NCBI GenBank assembly: GCA_027038175.1
Contig: JALVYB010000058.1
Coordinates: forward strand, 1 to 64,000
Reading direction: 5' to 3'
Length of the DNA: 64,000 nt
Source of the DNA: Caldifarciminota bacterium
GTDB lineage: Bacteria; Hydrothermota; Hydrothermia; UBA1063; CAJXJZ01
The stretch's first letter is position 1, and each line of letters opens with the position of its first letter. Both the position numbers and the translations under genes were made by a program. Shown here in pieces: positions 27,826 to 36,691 of this stretch. The notes beneath the pieces were generated by a model. That model was not told the origin of the DNA and made no database searches. It worked only from the letters and a program-made list of their open reading frames with translations.

Positions 27826-28689
27826 ATGGTAATAACAGTGGCTTCTGGAAAGGGAGGTACCGGTAAAACTACTATCTCTACTTCTTTAACCTATGCCATT
27901 TCCAGAAAAAGAGAAGTGGCTCATGTGGACCTTGATGTGGAAGAGCCTGATTCAAACATTTTTCTGAAAGTGCCAATTCAGAGAGAGGAGATGATATGGC
28001 TTCCACTTCCTGTGATAGATTACGAAAAGTGTACCTTTTGTGGAGTATGCCAGAGGGTGTGTGAGTACAATGCTATCTTTGTTTTTAAGAATACCCGGGA
28101 GGTTAAGGTTTTTGATCAGTTATGTAGAGGATGTGGAGCCTGCAAAGAGATGTGTCCTTTCGATGCTATATCTGAGATTCAAAGGTTTATAGGTGTTTTT
28201 AGTTATGGCAAAAAGGATAATATAAACTTTTACGAGGGGCGCTTGAATATTGGTGAGTATGTTACAACAGATGCAATTAGGTGGGTAAAACGCAGGCTTA
28301 AAGAGATAAATAAGAGCGAAATTACGGTCATAGACGCTCCTCCGGGTACATCATGTCCTGTCATTCAATCAATGAAAGATGCGGATTATGTTGTACTGGT
28401 TACAGAAGACACTCCATTTGGTCTTTTTGATATGAAACTTGCTTATGGAGTCGGGAAAAAGATGAATAAGAAGATGGGTATTGTAATTAACAAGGCTTTA
28501 CCAGGATATAAGGAAACGCGTGAGTTTGCAAAAAGAGAAGGCATTCCAATTTTACTCGAAATTCCGTTTGATAAAAAATTCGCGAAGGCGTACGCAGAAG
28601 GTATTACATTGAGCGAATTCTCTAAAGAGTACAGGGAAAAGTTTGAAGAAATGTTCCGTTATATAGAAGGAGAGGTAAAAAATGCTTGA
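27826..28689 (+). CDS. MinD/Mrp-type ATPase with inserted 2x[4Fe-4S] ferredoxin domain (copy 1)
   Basis: 287 residues. Deviant Walker A GKGGTGKTT (8-16), Walker-B-like VIDAPPGTSCPV, and between them two CxxCxxCxxxC ferredoxin motifs: C69, C72, C75, C79 and C100, C103, C106, C110. This is the P-loop ATPase family found beside NifX-like proteins in anaerobes, probably for FeS cluster transfer or electron-coupled maturation of a metalloenzyme. A CP motif after PPGTS is like that of Mrp/Nbp35 scaffold proteins. Start is the base after the nifX-like stop, and the end overlaps copy 2 by 8 bases, so the trio is one operon. Confidence 0.92.
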   Translation: MVITVASGKGGTGKTTISTSLTYAISRKREVAHVDLDVEEPDSNIFLKVPIQREEMIWLPLPVIDYEKCTFCGVCQRVCEYNAIFVFKNTREVKVFDQLCRGCGACKEMCPFDAISEIQRFIGVFSYGKKDNINFYEGRLNIGEYVTTDAIRWVKRRLKEINKSEITVIDAPPGTSCPVIQSMKDADYVVLVTEDTPFGLFDMKLAYGVGKKMNKKMGIVINKALPGYKETREFAKREGIPILLEIPFDKKFAKAYAEGITLSEFSKEYREKFEEMFRYIEGEVKNA

Positions 28690-29563
28690 GCTTGCCGTTG
28701 TTTCTGGAAAAGGTGGAACAGGTAAGACCACTCTCACTGCGTCGCTTGCCGTTATTATTAAGAACAAAGTTCTTGCAGATGCTGATGTTGACGCACCTGA
28801 CCTCCATTTGCTCCTTAAGCCGAAGAAGGAGACTGAGAATCCATTTTATGGTATGAAAAAGGCTCGCATTATACAGGATAAGTGTACAAAATGTGATATA
28901 TGTAGACAGATTTGCAGGTTTGATGCTATTGATATTGTAAGAGGAAATTACATTGTTGATGAAGTGGCATGTGACGGGTGCAAACTGTGTTTCAGAAAGT
29001 GTCCTGACAGGGCTATTGTTATGGAAGACAGTCTATCCGGTTACTGGTACGTATCCCGTACAGAGTATGGTCCAATGGTGCATGGAATACTTGAAGTGGG
29101 TGAAGAGAATTCCGGGAAACTCGTCACAATTATCCGTAAGCAGGCTATGTTCCTTGCTCAGAAAAACAATGCCGATTATGTACTTATGGATGGACCACCT
29201 GGCATTGGATGTCCTGTGAATTCAACTCTTACAGGCCTAAAGTATGCTATTGTTATAACCGAACCCACTCAATCAGGACTTCTGGACCTTGCGAGGCTGC
29301 TGGATTTAATGGAACATTTTGGAGTGTTCCCTTTTGTAGTAATAAATAAGTATGACCTTTCAAAGGAGAAAACCGAGGAAATCAGAAATTATGTGATGGA
29401 AAGAGGAGGTAAAATTGCCGGAATGTTGCCCTTTGAAGAGGTAGTTGTTGAAGCACTCTCAAAGGGAGAACCAGTAGTAAAATATGCCACCTCATCGAGA
29501 GTATCCAGGGAGATACAAAAAATCTGGCAATATGTAGAGGGCGAAATAAAAGGGGATGCTTAA
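28682..29563 (+). CDS. MinD/Mrp-type ATPase with inserted 2x[4Fe-4S] ferredoxin domain (copy 2)
   Basis: 293 residues, a diverged paralogue of the preceding gene with the same layout: Walker A GKGGTGKTT (9-17), clusters at C68, C71, C74, C78 and C97, C100, C103, C107, then MDGPPGIGCPVNS. The two proteins probably act as a heterodimer, as paired genes of this family are common in sulfate reducers, Thermotogae and clostridia. GGAGAGG lies before the ATG. The stop codon lies in the loop of the terminator hairpin that closes the operon. Confidence 0.92.
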   Translation: MLELAVVSGKGGTGKTTLTASLAVIIKNKVLADADVDAPDLHLLLKPKKETENPFYGMKKARIIQDKCTKCDICRQICRFDAIDIVRGNYIVDEVACDGCKLCFRKCPDRAIVMEDSLSGYWYVSRTEYGPMVHGILEVGEENSGKLVTIIRKQAMFLAQKNNADYVLMDGPPGIGCPVNSTLTGLKYAIVITEPTQSGLLDLARLLDLMEHFGVFPFVVINKYDLSKEKTEEIRNYVMERGGKIAGMLPFEEVVVEALSKGEPVVKYATSSRVSREIQKIWQYVEGEIKGDA

Positions 29564-29575
29564 ACATCCCCTTTT
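29548..29575 (+). terminator. Intrinsic terminator of the nifX/minD operon
   Basis: Arms AAAAGGGGATG (29548-29558) and CATCCCCTTTT (29565-29575) around a 6-base loop that contains the stop codon. GC core with T run. Confidence 0.85.
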
Positions 29576-29593
29576 ATCCTGATAATTACCTTT

Positions 29594-29622
29594 TTTCACT
29601 GCCGCAAAAATTGGCGTATAAT
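29594..29622 (+). promoter_or_regulatory. Promoter of the lipoprotein/ACR3 genes
   Basis: TTTCAC (29594-29599), 17 bases, TATAAT (29617-29622); start near 29629, then AAAGGAGGT and the ATG at 29645. Good -10, weak -35. Confidence 0.6.
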
Positions 29623-29644
29623 ACCTCTATAAAAGGAGGTATTT

Positions 29645-30640
29645 ATGAGAAAAATTTCGTTACTTGTTTTTGTAATTACTCTGGCGTGCGCTACAAGTAC
29701 TCCAAAATATGTAAATTTCATTCAACCTGAGATAAAAAATAAGAGGGCAAAACCGGTAGCAGAAGTCACATTCAAATTGTCGCCTTCTACTCATAGAGAG
29801 TATTATTATCGCTTTGCACCTGGTGATACTGTAATTTTGAATGCCTGGGTGGAAAAGGGAAATGATATAAGCAAACTTGAAGTAGAGCCTTATAAAGGGA
29901 GTGTTGTTTTTAGTTTTATGAGAGTGCCGTATGTGGCAAACAGGACATTTATTGCTGATACTGGTGGTATTTATGTTTTTCGTTTCTTTAATACAAGCTC
30001 CTTTAAAAGTAAGATTTACAGATTTACCGTTCATAGAATAGCAGGGAAGCAAGATTATGTATACTTTAACACCTCAGTGTTCTGGGATACTGTCTATGAT
30101 ACTACTTACAAATGGGTCAAGGAGTCTACTCTTGTAAGGTACGATTATGAAACTGAGAGGATTGTTTTTAAGGGATTTGTTCTTAACAAAGGTGGACACA
30201 GGTGTACAAAAATAGATGTGCCTTCTGGCACATCGTATGTATTATACATGGTTGGAGTGGGTAATAACTTTCTGGAAGAAATAAGTGGCAACACCGGAGA
30301 AACAGTGCTAAGTTTATTTAAAAAAGGGAAAACGCTGAGACCACTTGCAAACAAAGTAAATACTAATTCTTCTATAGATTATGCAATAGATTACAGCACG
30401 AACAGGGCTGTTAAATTTTTGAATGGAGAATCCTTGCAACCAGTATATGGAGAAAGGAATATTATTGTTGATTTTGGAAGAGTTTCTGTTCATAGTGATT
30501 GTTATCTCTGCGTAAAGAATAATTCTCACAAAAAGGACATAAGCGTTTTTCAGGATGTCGTTGCAGTTAAAAAAGTTGGAGTGTATTCATATAGACGCGT
30601 TCGTAAACCATTTGTCAGGATGTACAGGGTTCCAAAATAG
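29645..30640 (+). CDS. Uncharacterised lipoprotein
   Basis: 331 residues, not recognised. The N-terminus MRKISLLVFVITLACATS has a lipobox (TLAC, C15). The rest is mainly beta-strand-like (FKLSPSTHREYYYRFAPGDTVILNAWVEKGN, GGIYVFRFFN), as in Ig-like or carbohydrate-binding sandwich domains, and carries paired cysteines late in the protein (HSDCYLCV). It has its own promoter and is followed after 10 bases by the ACR3-like transporter, so the two are co-transcribed. Envelope location is supported by the signal; function is unknown. Confidence 0.75.
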   Translation: MRKISLLVFVITLACATSTPKYVNFIQPEIKNKRAKPVAEVTFKLSPSTHREYYYRFAPGDTVILNAWVEKGNDISKLEVEPYKGSVVFSFMRVPYVANRTFIADTGGIYVFRFFNTSSFKSKIYRFTVHRIAGKQDYVYFNTSVFWDTVYDTTYKWVKESTLVRYDYETERIVFKGFVLNKGGHRCTKIDVPSGTSYVLYMVGVGNNFLEEISGNTGETVLSLFKKGKTLRPLANKVNTNSSIDYAIDYSTNRAVKFLNGESLQPVYGERNIIVDFGRVSVHSDCYLCVKNNSHKKDISVFQDVVAVKKVGVYSYRRVRKPFVRMYRVPK

Positions 30641-30650
30641 GGAGGTTTTT

Positions 30651-31634
30651 ATGAGAAAGGTTTTGATGCAAATCAAGAAGAGGCTTTATGTGTATGTGAT
30701 TTTTGATTTTATGCTGGCACTTCTTGCTGGATACTTTATAGATTTTAGAGCATTTAATATAAAGCCCATAAGCATAATAGCAGTATTCATAATGCTATAT
30801 CCCATGCTTACAGGTATGGAGGTGGAAAAAGTTAAAAAAGCAGGTAAAAACTTCAAACTTATCGTGACCACACTTGTATTTGCATATTTCGTCGCATCAT
30901 TTACAGCATACCTTGTTTCAAGGTCTATCCTCAAGTCCTATCCTGACATAGCCTTTGCCATGGTGATGGTAGGTGCTATACCCTGTTCCAACATGCTCAT
31001 CGGTTGGTCGGGAATTGCGGATGCGAGCGTTGAAGATGCGCTTGTTATTGCGGTTGTTGGACTTTTGCTTATCCCGGTTTTATCGCCTTTTCTGCTTAAG
31101 TTAAATGGGGGAGTGTTTGTAGAATTTAGAGTGAAAACAGTTGCTGTATTGCTCCTTTCTTACATTATTATTCCACTTTTGCTTGGGATGATTACAAGGT
31201 CTTTTATCATAAAGAGAAAAGGCAGAAAGTATTTTATGGAAATCAAGAAAATATTTCCTGGCATCTCAGCTATAGGTATTTTGATTATAGTATTCTTCTC
31301 AGTGGCCAAGGTATCAAGACTTGTAGTTGCAAAGCCTCTTGTATTTCTTCTTGTCTTTGTCGGGCTTTTAACATATTATTTGATTCAAACAACGCTCTCT
31401 GTCATTTTTGCTAAGACACTTGGATTTAAGTATGAGCAGGGTATGATAATGATTCTTGGAGCAACTGCGAGTTCCCAGGCAATTTCACTGAGTGTTGCTG
31501 CAACGCTGTTCAGCCCTCTTACTGTCTTTGCCCTTGCTTTTAAGCCGATTTTGCAGGTGTTTTACATAATGTTTCTTATTTATTCTCTTGGTCCGTGGCT
31601 TAAGAGATTACTTGGCGAGGACAAAATTAGTTGA
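30651..31634 (+). CDS. ACR3-like transporter (bile acid:Na+ symporter superfamily)
   Basis: 327 residues with about ten hydrophobic segments. The motif GAIPCSNMLIGWSGIADAS corresponds to the conserved cysteine region of ACR3 arsenite exporters (PC.AMV..W), and the duplicated GATASSQAISLSVAAT near the end matches the second crossing helix of this fold. Arsenite export is possible; other members carry organic anions, so the substrate is left open. ATG 30651 is chosen because GGGAGG lies six bases before it; an in-frame upstream start at 30555 would overlap the lipoprotein. It ends head-on with the GGDEF gene, sharing 8 bases. Confidence 0.78.
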   Translation: MRKVLMQIKKRLYVYVIFDFMLALLAGYFIDFRAFNIKPISIIAVFIMLYPMLTGMEVEKVKKAGKNFKLIVTTLVFAYFVASFTAYLVSRSILKSYPDIAFAMVMVGAIPCSNMLIGWSGIADASVEDALVIAVVGLLLIPVLSPFLLKLNGGVFVEFRVKTVAVLLLSYIIIPLLLGMITRSFIIKRKGRKYFMEIKKIFPGISAIGILIIVFFSVAKVSRLVVAKPLVFLLVFVGLLTYYLIQTTLSVIFAKTLGFKYEQGMIMILGATASSQAISLSVAATLFSPLTVFALAFKPILQVFYIMFLIYSLGPWLKRLLGEDKIS

Positions 31635-34600
31635 GGAGAGTTATTGTTTTGCTCTCCCATTTTGATGCGCCGATTTCTTTAAATATATCTATGGCTTCTC
31701 TGGCGCATTTTAAGGCAAAATCCGTATCCTTATCCATTAATAGATTGGCGGCATGGTATAACGTTATACCGGTGCCTATTTTAAGTCCTATTTTTCTGTA
31801 GGCATCAAGACTTTTCTTAAATATCTTTTTACTTTCTTCGATCTTACCTTCTTTTGCAAGAATGCGGCCTTCTATCTGCCAGATTTTAGCAATATGGGCC
31901 GGACGAGTAATCTTTGCGTTTTTGATTTGTTCAAGAATTTGTTTTGCTTTACCTATTCTGCTCCAGTTCAGGTAATTTTCAGACTCCGTGATAAGAAGTT
32001 CTATACTTAATTCTGGAAGAGTATATTCTTTCATCTCCTTTTTAACTTCTTTAATAAATGATAGTGCTTCTTCGAAATTCCCTTTTCGGGATTCTATTTC
32101 GGATAAGGAGATTTTACAACTTATGCGGTTTTCCGGGTCATTTACTGTTTTAAGTTCTGATAGTGCCTGTTTTAAATATTTCTCTGAATTTTCAATTTCA
32201 TCAAGTTCAAAATAAATATCCGATAATGCTTTTAGGCAGGAAATGACACCTTTTCTGTCTTTTAATTCCCTGGATAGTTCCAGCGATTTTAAAGTGTAAT
32301 CTATGCTCTTTTTATAGTTTCCAATCTCTTTGTATGTTATGCCAAGATTATTCAGCGCGATGTTTTCTATTGCTCTGTGACCGGTTGTCCTTGCTATTTC
32401 AAGTGCTTTTTCATAGTTTTCTAATGCTTTGTAGAACTTATCCTGTTCCTCATAGGCAACTCCTATATTTAAAAGTGCAATGGCTTCACCTTCTATATCG
32501 CCAATTTTTCTGGATAGTTCAAGGGATTTATTATAGTATTCCATGGATTTTTCAAAATCTCTCATGTTGTCATAGAGAAAACCGAGATTATTCAGGGTAG
32601 AGCCAATGCCCTCAATGTCATTAATTTTTTCTCTTATATTCAGGGATTTCCGAAAATATTCTTTCGCTTTTTCAAAATCAAGAAGGACCTCGTTATATAT
32701 CACACCTATATTGTTGTATACAGACGCAGTCAGTTCTTCGCTATCAGTTTCACTTAGTACTTTTAAGGACTCTTTAAACATCGAGAGTGCTTTTTCATAA
32801 GATGCTATGTTGAAGTACGCAATACCAATGAGGTTTAAAGATTGTCCTATTCCCTTTTTAAAACCTGTTTCTTTGTATAAGGATAGTGATTTTTGAGCAG
32901 CGAGGAGTTCATTTTCATAATCACCAAGCGATGTGTATATGTCTGATAGGTACTCATATGCGAGAGCCATTTCAAGTTTATTATCTTTTTCTCTGGCTGT
33001 TTTCAAAAGTTCTTCTATATCCTTTATTGCCTCTTCGTATCTTCCTACAAGACTTAACACTTTTGCCCTCTTTTTCAGGATTTCACTTTTGTATTTGTCT
33101 TCAAGTTCCGAAGTTCCACTCTGCATACAAAAAAGAGCCTGAGTATAAAAGTTTATAGCCTCTTCATTTGCATACACACTTTTAGCCTTGTCTCCTGACA
33201 GAATACTGTATTTTACACATTTATCCGGGACCATCGCTTCCCTGTAATGGTATGCAAGTTTTTCTACTATTTCGTCTTCACTTTGTTTATGTCTCTCTTC
33301 CAGAAGACCTGCTATGCGTTTATGGTAGTATTTTTTCTTTATTTTCCCTATAAAGTTTCTATATATGGTGTCACGGGTTATTTCATCAGCAAACTTTATG
33401 GTTCCGGATTCTTCTTTTAAAATGCCCTTTTTTATGGCAGTTTCCACAAGACCTATTATGTGTCCCTCATTAAATCCGAGTAGTTTTTGAAGTATATTTA
33501 GGTCTATTTCACCTGCAACGCTGCCTAAAGTGATCATGTTTTTTGCTTCTTCAGAGAGCGTATTGAATTTCCTAACAATAACATCTTCAATTGTACGGGG
33601 TATTACCTCGGATGCAGGGTATTTAAAGTCCCATTTCTCTCCGTTTACATACAGGAAACCGTTTTGCTGTAGTTCTTTAAGTATCTCTTCTATGAAAAAT
33701 GGAATGCCGGCACTTTTTTCAGATATATACTTTTCAAGCCGTGGTAGGGGGTGTCCGAGAATATGTTCGAGCATTTTTCTGGTATCAAGTAGGGAGAGAG
33801 GCTTTACACTGATCTCTATTAGTTTGTTGTTTCGGCTGATTATCCGTAGAAACTCAATAGAATCCGGGTTTTCTTCTTCAATTCGAGTTGCAAAAACATA
33901 AGAAATATCCAGTTTCTTATCCATTATAAGGTATTCGAGAAACTCAATGCTGCTTACATCCATCCATTGTATATCGTCTATAATCACTACCTTTGGGAGG
34001 TCTCCGTAACCAATAATCTTTTTGAGACCCTCAAAAAGTCTATATCTATCAAGTTCTTTGCCGACGCTCTCAATACTATGTTCGTCTATACTCTCTATAA
34101 GAGACGGAACGATTTTTGCGATTTCAACTTTGTATGGCAGTTGTAAACCTTTCAGGGCTTTTTTCCCGTAGCGTTCTATTTTATACCTTGTAAGTTCCCT
34201 TATGGGATAATAGGGTATATTGTAATTAAAGGGCAGGCATGTTGCCCATAAAATTTCCCATCCTTTAAGTCTACTAAGGGTTTCTCTTATTAAGCGAGTT
34301 TTACCTATCCTCACCTGCCCTTTTACAATTGCCACATGCTTATCTATTATGGCACTTTTGAGTATTTCTTTTTCCTTGCTTCTATCTACAAAAACATGTG
34401 ACTCAAAATTTAATTTTATCTTTGAGTTTTCACCTATTCTACCCCTGCCGCTTCTTTTCGCAATGTAGAGCCTTTCATCTGCCTCTTTAAAAAGCGTATC
34501 AAAGTCTTTACCATCCTCGGGATAACTCGCAAGTCCCACACTCATACTCATTTGGATGCCAGATAATGGGGTATTTTTTAGATTGGAGATAATCCTCTGC

Positions 34601-34917
34601 CAGACAATCTTAGAGTTCTTATGTGTGAGACCAGGCTGAAAAATAACAAATTCATCTCCTCCATAGCGTATGACTACATCGTCTTTTCGCAGGTTATCTT
34701 TGAGGAAGTTGGCAAATGCTTTTATTACGCTATCACCTTTCAGATGACCGTATGTGTCGTTCACTTCCTTGAAATGGTCAAGGTCTACAATGGCAACAGT
34801 GTAAACAGTGCCATCTTTTGTTACTGAGGGTATTACAGAAAGTGTCAAATCCTTTAAGTATCTTCTATTTTTAACCCCTGTAAGGTCATCGATATAAAGG
34901 AGTTGTTCTTTCTCCAC
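31627..34917 (-). CDS. GGDEF - STAND-type ATPase - TPR signalling protein
   Basis: A 1096-residue cytosolic multidomain protein. Residues ~8-160 form a complete GGDEF domain with the active motif YGGDEF (G86-F90) and an RxxD product-inhibition site (R77-D80), so diguanylate cyclase activity is expected. Residues ~180-500 are an AAA/STAND-type ATPase as in MalT-like and Ser/Thr-kinase-linked regulators: Walker A GQVRIGKT (200-207), Walker B VVIIDDIQW (D314, D315). From ~560 to the end are a dozen or more TPR units (for example YNNIGVIYNE, LNNLGFLYDNM, LLNIGVAYEEQ, LNNLGITYKEIG). There is no transmembrane or DNA-binding domain. The start is GTG with no ribosome site and a TATAAT seven bases upstream. 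Confidence 0.9.
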   Translation of the reverse strand: MEKEQLLYIDDLTGVKNRRYLKDLTLSVIPSVTKDGTVYTVAIVDLDHFKEVNDTYGHLKGDSVIKAFANFLKDNLRKDDVVIRYGGDEFVIFQPGLTHKNSKIVWQRIISNLKNTPLSGIQMSMSVGLASYPEDGKDFDTLFKEADERLYIAKRSGRGRIGENSKIKLNFESHVFVDRSKEKEILKSAIIDKHVAIVKGQVRIGKTRLIRETLSRLKGWEILWATCLPFNYNIPYYPIRELTRYKIERYGKKALKGLQLPYKVEIAKIVPSLIESIDEHSIESVGKELDRYRLFEGLKKIIGYGDLPKVVIIDDIQWMDVSSIEFLEYLIMDKKLDISYVFATRIEEENPDSIEFLRIISRNNKLIEISVKPLSLLDTRKMLEHILGHPLPRLEKYISEKSAGIPFFIEEILKELQQNGFLYVNGEKWDFKYPASEVIPRTIEDVIVRKFNTLSEEAKNMITLGSVAGEIDLNILQKLLGFNEGHIIGLVETAIKKGILKEESGTIKFADEITRDTIYRNFIGKIKKKYYHKRIAGLLEERHKQSEDEIVEKLAYHYREAMVPDKCVKYSILSGDKAKSVYANEEAINFYTQALFCMQSGTSELEDKYKSEILKKRAKVLSLVGRYEEAIKDIEELLKTAREKDNKLEMALAYEYLSDIYTSLGDYENELLAAQKSLSLYKETGFKKGIGQSLNLIGIAYFNIASYEKALSMFKESLKVLSETDSEELTASVYNNIGVIYNEVLLDFEKAKEYFRKSLNIREKINDIEGIGSTLNNLGFLYDNMRDFEKSMEYYNKSLELSRKIGDIEGEAIALLNIGVAYEEQDKFYKALENYEKALEIARTTGHRAIENIALNNLGITYKEIGNYKKSIDYTLKSLELSRELKDRKGVISCLKALSDIYFELDEIENSEKYLKQALSELKTVNDPENRISCKISLSEIESRKGNFEEALSFIKEVKKEMKEYTLPELSIELLITESENYLNWSRIGKAKQILEQIKNAKITRPAHIAKIWQIEGRILAKEGKIEESKKIFKKSLDAYRKIGLKIGTGITLYHAANLLMDKDTDFALKCAREAIDIFKEIGASKWESKTITLLN

Positions 34918-34924
34918 CTGAAAA

Positions 34925-34953
34925 ATTATAATCGAACAGGTTTATTCCCGCAA
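34925..34953 (-). promoter_or_regulatory. Promoter of the GGDEF-ATPase-TPR gene (leaderless candidate)
   Basis: Minus strand TTGCGG (34953-34948), 17 bases, TATAAT (34930-34925), then only seven bases to the GTG at 34917. It separates this gene from the run upstream. Confidence 0.65.
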
Positions 34954-34957
34954 AACA

Positions 34958-36211
34958 TTAAAGAAAGAGCAGTATGTAAATTGCTGAAAGGATTATGGAG
35001 ATTGTGGCAGCAATTACACCGTGTTTGAGGTAGTTCTTGAAAGTCAAAGGGGCGCCAGATCGCGATGAAATTCCTGCAACTACAATGTTGGCTGAGGCTC
35101 CAACGAGAGTACCATTTCCACCGAGACAACTGCCGAGAGCAAGTGCCCACCATAGGGTGTTGGTGTGTACCCCTATAGTTTGGTTTATGGAGGCTACAAC
35201 GGGTATCATGGCTGCGACAAATGGGATATTGTCAAGCAAAGCAGATATGAGGGCTGATACTACGAGTATGATAATTGCAAGGAGTTTCACATTGCCTGTT
35301 ATAGATACGATTAAAGTGGCAATAAAGTTTATTACTCCGTATTTCTCAAGGCTGCCCACAAGAATAAAGAAGCCTGTGAGAAAAATCAGAGTTGCCCATT
35401 CCACGTCCTTCAATACTTCTTCCGGGTCGTGTTTGGTTATTACGAGTAAGAGAGATGCTCCCATAAGAGCCACAATTGAAGGTTCAAGTTTCAAGATGTG
35501 ATGTAGCATAAATCCGACTATTACGAGCGCAAAAACGAGCAGTGATTTTTTTAATAACCCGTAGTCTTTTATGGCTTTTTCCGGTCTTATATTAAGGCTC
35601 TCTGCATCAAATTTCTTGTTTATGTTGTATTTTGGGCCTTCAAATATTTTAAAATACAGGATAAAGGCAAAGTATACTATCAGTGCTATTGGAGTAAGGT
35701 GAGTCAGAAAGTCAAAGAAAGAAAGGTGCGCTGCACTCCCTATCATAACATTTGGTGGGTCTCCAATTAAAGTGGCGGTCCCTCCCATATTGGATGCTAT
35801 TATTTCCCCTATGAAAAATGGGAACGGAGAGACTCCTATCATTTCGGCGATGAAAATAGAAATGGGAGTGATAAGCATTACAGTGGTAACATTGTCCAGA
35901 AAGGCTGAAGCAAGCCATGTGATTGCTGTTATGGTGAAGAATAGTTTAAAAACGCTTCCTTTCGACAATTTCACTGAGTACAGGGCAAGATAGCGGAAAA
36001 TACCCGTTTGTTTCATAATATTTACAATTATCATCATACCAAGTAAAAGTCCCAGCGTGTTGTAATCAATAGCCATCCATGCTTCTTCTGGAGTGATGAG
36101 ACCCATAACAACTGTCAATGCGGCGAAGAAGAAAACTATCGTGGTCCTGTGCCACTGTTCAAGAGCGATTAGAATATATGCAATTAGTATGAAACTAATC
36201 GTCAGTGTCAT
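34958..36211 (-). CDS. ArsB/NhaD-type ion transporter (IT superfamily)
   Basis: 417 residues and around eleven hydrophobic helices. The repeated hallmarks ASAFLDNVTTVMLITP with ASNMGGTATLIGDPPN in the first half, and ALLDNIPFVAAMIPV with GGNGTLVGASANIV in the second, are the inverted-repeat substrate sites of the ArsB/NhaD/CitM family. Arsenite, Na+/H+ or dicarboxylate transport are all possible. Upstream, overlapping by 17 bases, lies a CBS-domain gene that may regulate it. GAGG is before the ATG, inside the CBS gene. Confidence 0.85.
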   Translation of the reverse strand: MTLTISFILIAYILIALEQWHRTTIVFFFAALTVVMGLITPEEAWMAIDYNTLGLLLGMMIIVNIMKQTGIFRYLALYSVKLSKGSVFKLFFTITAITWLASAFLDNVTTVMLITPISIFIAEMIGVSPFPFFIGEIIASNMGGTATLIGDPPNVMIGSAAHLSFFDFLTHLTPIALIVYFAFILYFKIFEGPKYNINKKFDAESLNIRPEKAIKDYGLLKKSLLVFALVIVGFMLHHILKLEPSIVALMGASLLLVITKHDPEEVLKDVEWATLIFLTGFFILVGSLEKYGVINFIATLIVSITGNVKLLAIIILVVSALISALLDNIPFVAAMIPVVASINQTIGVHTNTLWWALALGSCLGGNGTLVGASANIVVAGISSRSGAPLTFKNYLKHGVIAATISIILSAIYILLFL

Positions 36212-36689
36212 AGAGGAACCTCAAAAGGTCAAATCTTGAAATAATGCCTTTGTATTCATGATGTCTTTCGCACACTATTAACCCTGTTATATTATGTCTG
36301 TATATGCTGAAGAGTGCTTTCACGACCGAGTTGTTCTCATGAATCATTGGGTAGTGCTGTTCCATTATATCGGCTGCAAGGAAGACTCTGTGCATCTCAC
36401 CTGAGAAGATCTTGTGCTCAAGGGCACCAAGGTTGCTGACAAAGCTGAAATCTTCTATAAATTCAATAAAATCCGGTATAAAAGGTTTTATAAGAAGCAT
36501 TATATTTATAGCCCCAAGTATGGTTCTGTTTGATTTGTCTACTACTGCTACTACCGGTGTTTTGTATTTTTCCATATGTTTTGCAACTTCTTTGACGGTA
36601 AAAGATGGTAGAACTGGTGGAATTTCTCTCATAAAGTCTTTTACCCGTGGAAAGTCCTTAAACTTTTTATTACACCCTCCAGAGTGCAT
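36195..36689 (-). CDS. CBS-domain-pair protein
   Basis: 164 residues with two CBS motifs: ~15-70 (VKDFMREIPPVLPSFTVKEVAKHMEKYKTPVVAVVDKSN) and ~105-160 (AADIMEQHYPMIHENNSVVKALFSIYRHNITGLIVCE). CBS pairs bind adenine nucleotides or c-di-AMP and gate enzymes and channels. It overlaps the ArsB-like transporter gene, so the likely role is a separately encoded nucleotide sensor for it; that is inference. AAAGGAG ribosome site; the ATG is two bases after the pncB stop. Confidence 0.87.
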   Translation of the reverse strand: MHSGGCNKKFKDFPRVKDFMREIPPVLPSFTVKEVAKHMEKYKTPVVAVVDKSNRTILGAINIMLLIKPFIPDFIEFIEDFSFVSNLGALEHKIFSGEMHRVFLAADIMEQHYPMIHENNSVVKALFSIYRHNITGLIVCERHHEYKGIISRFDLLRFLYDTDD

Positions 36690-36691
36690 GA

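Noticed and set aside
27337-29563. Nitrogen-fixation cluster
   Set aside because: NifX-like and MinD-ferredoxin proteins are common in non-fixing anaerobes and no nifHDK, nifE, nifN or nifB is present.
29621-29642. Hairpin ATACCTC/GAGGTAT that would hide the lipoprotein ribosome site
   Set aside because: The left arm overlaps the -10 box and lies before the predicted transcription start, so it would not be in the RNA.
30651-36211. Arsenic-resistance island made of the ACR3-like and ArsB-like transporters
   Set aside because: The two genes are in separate, convergent units with a signalling gene between them, and no arsR or arsC is seen. Both families have other substrates.
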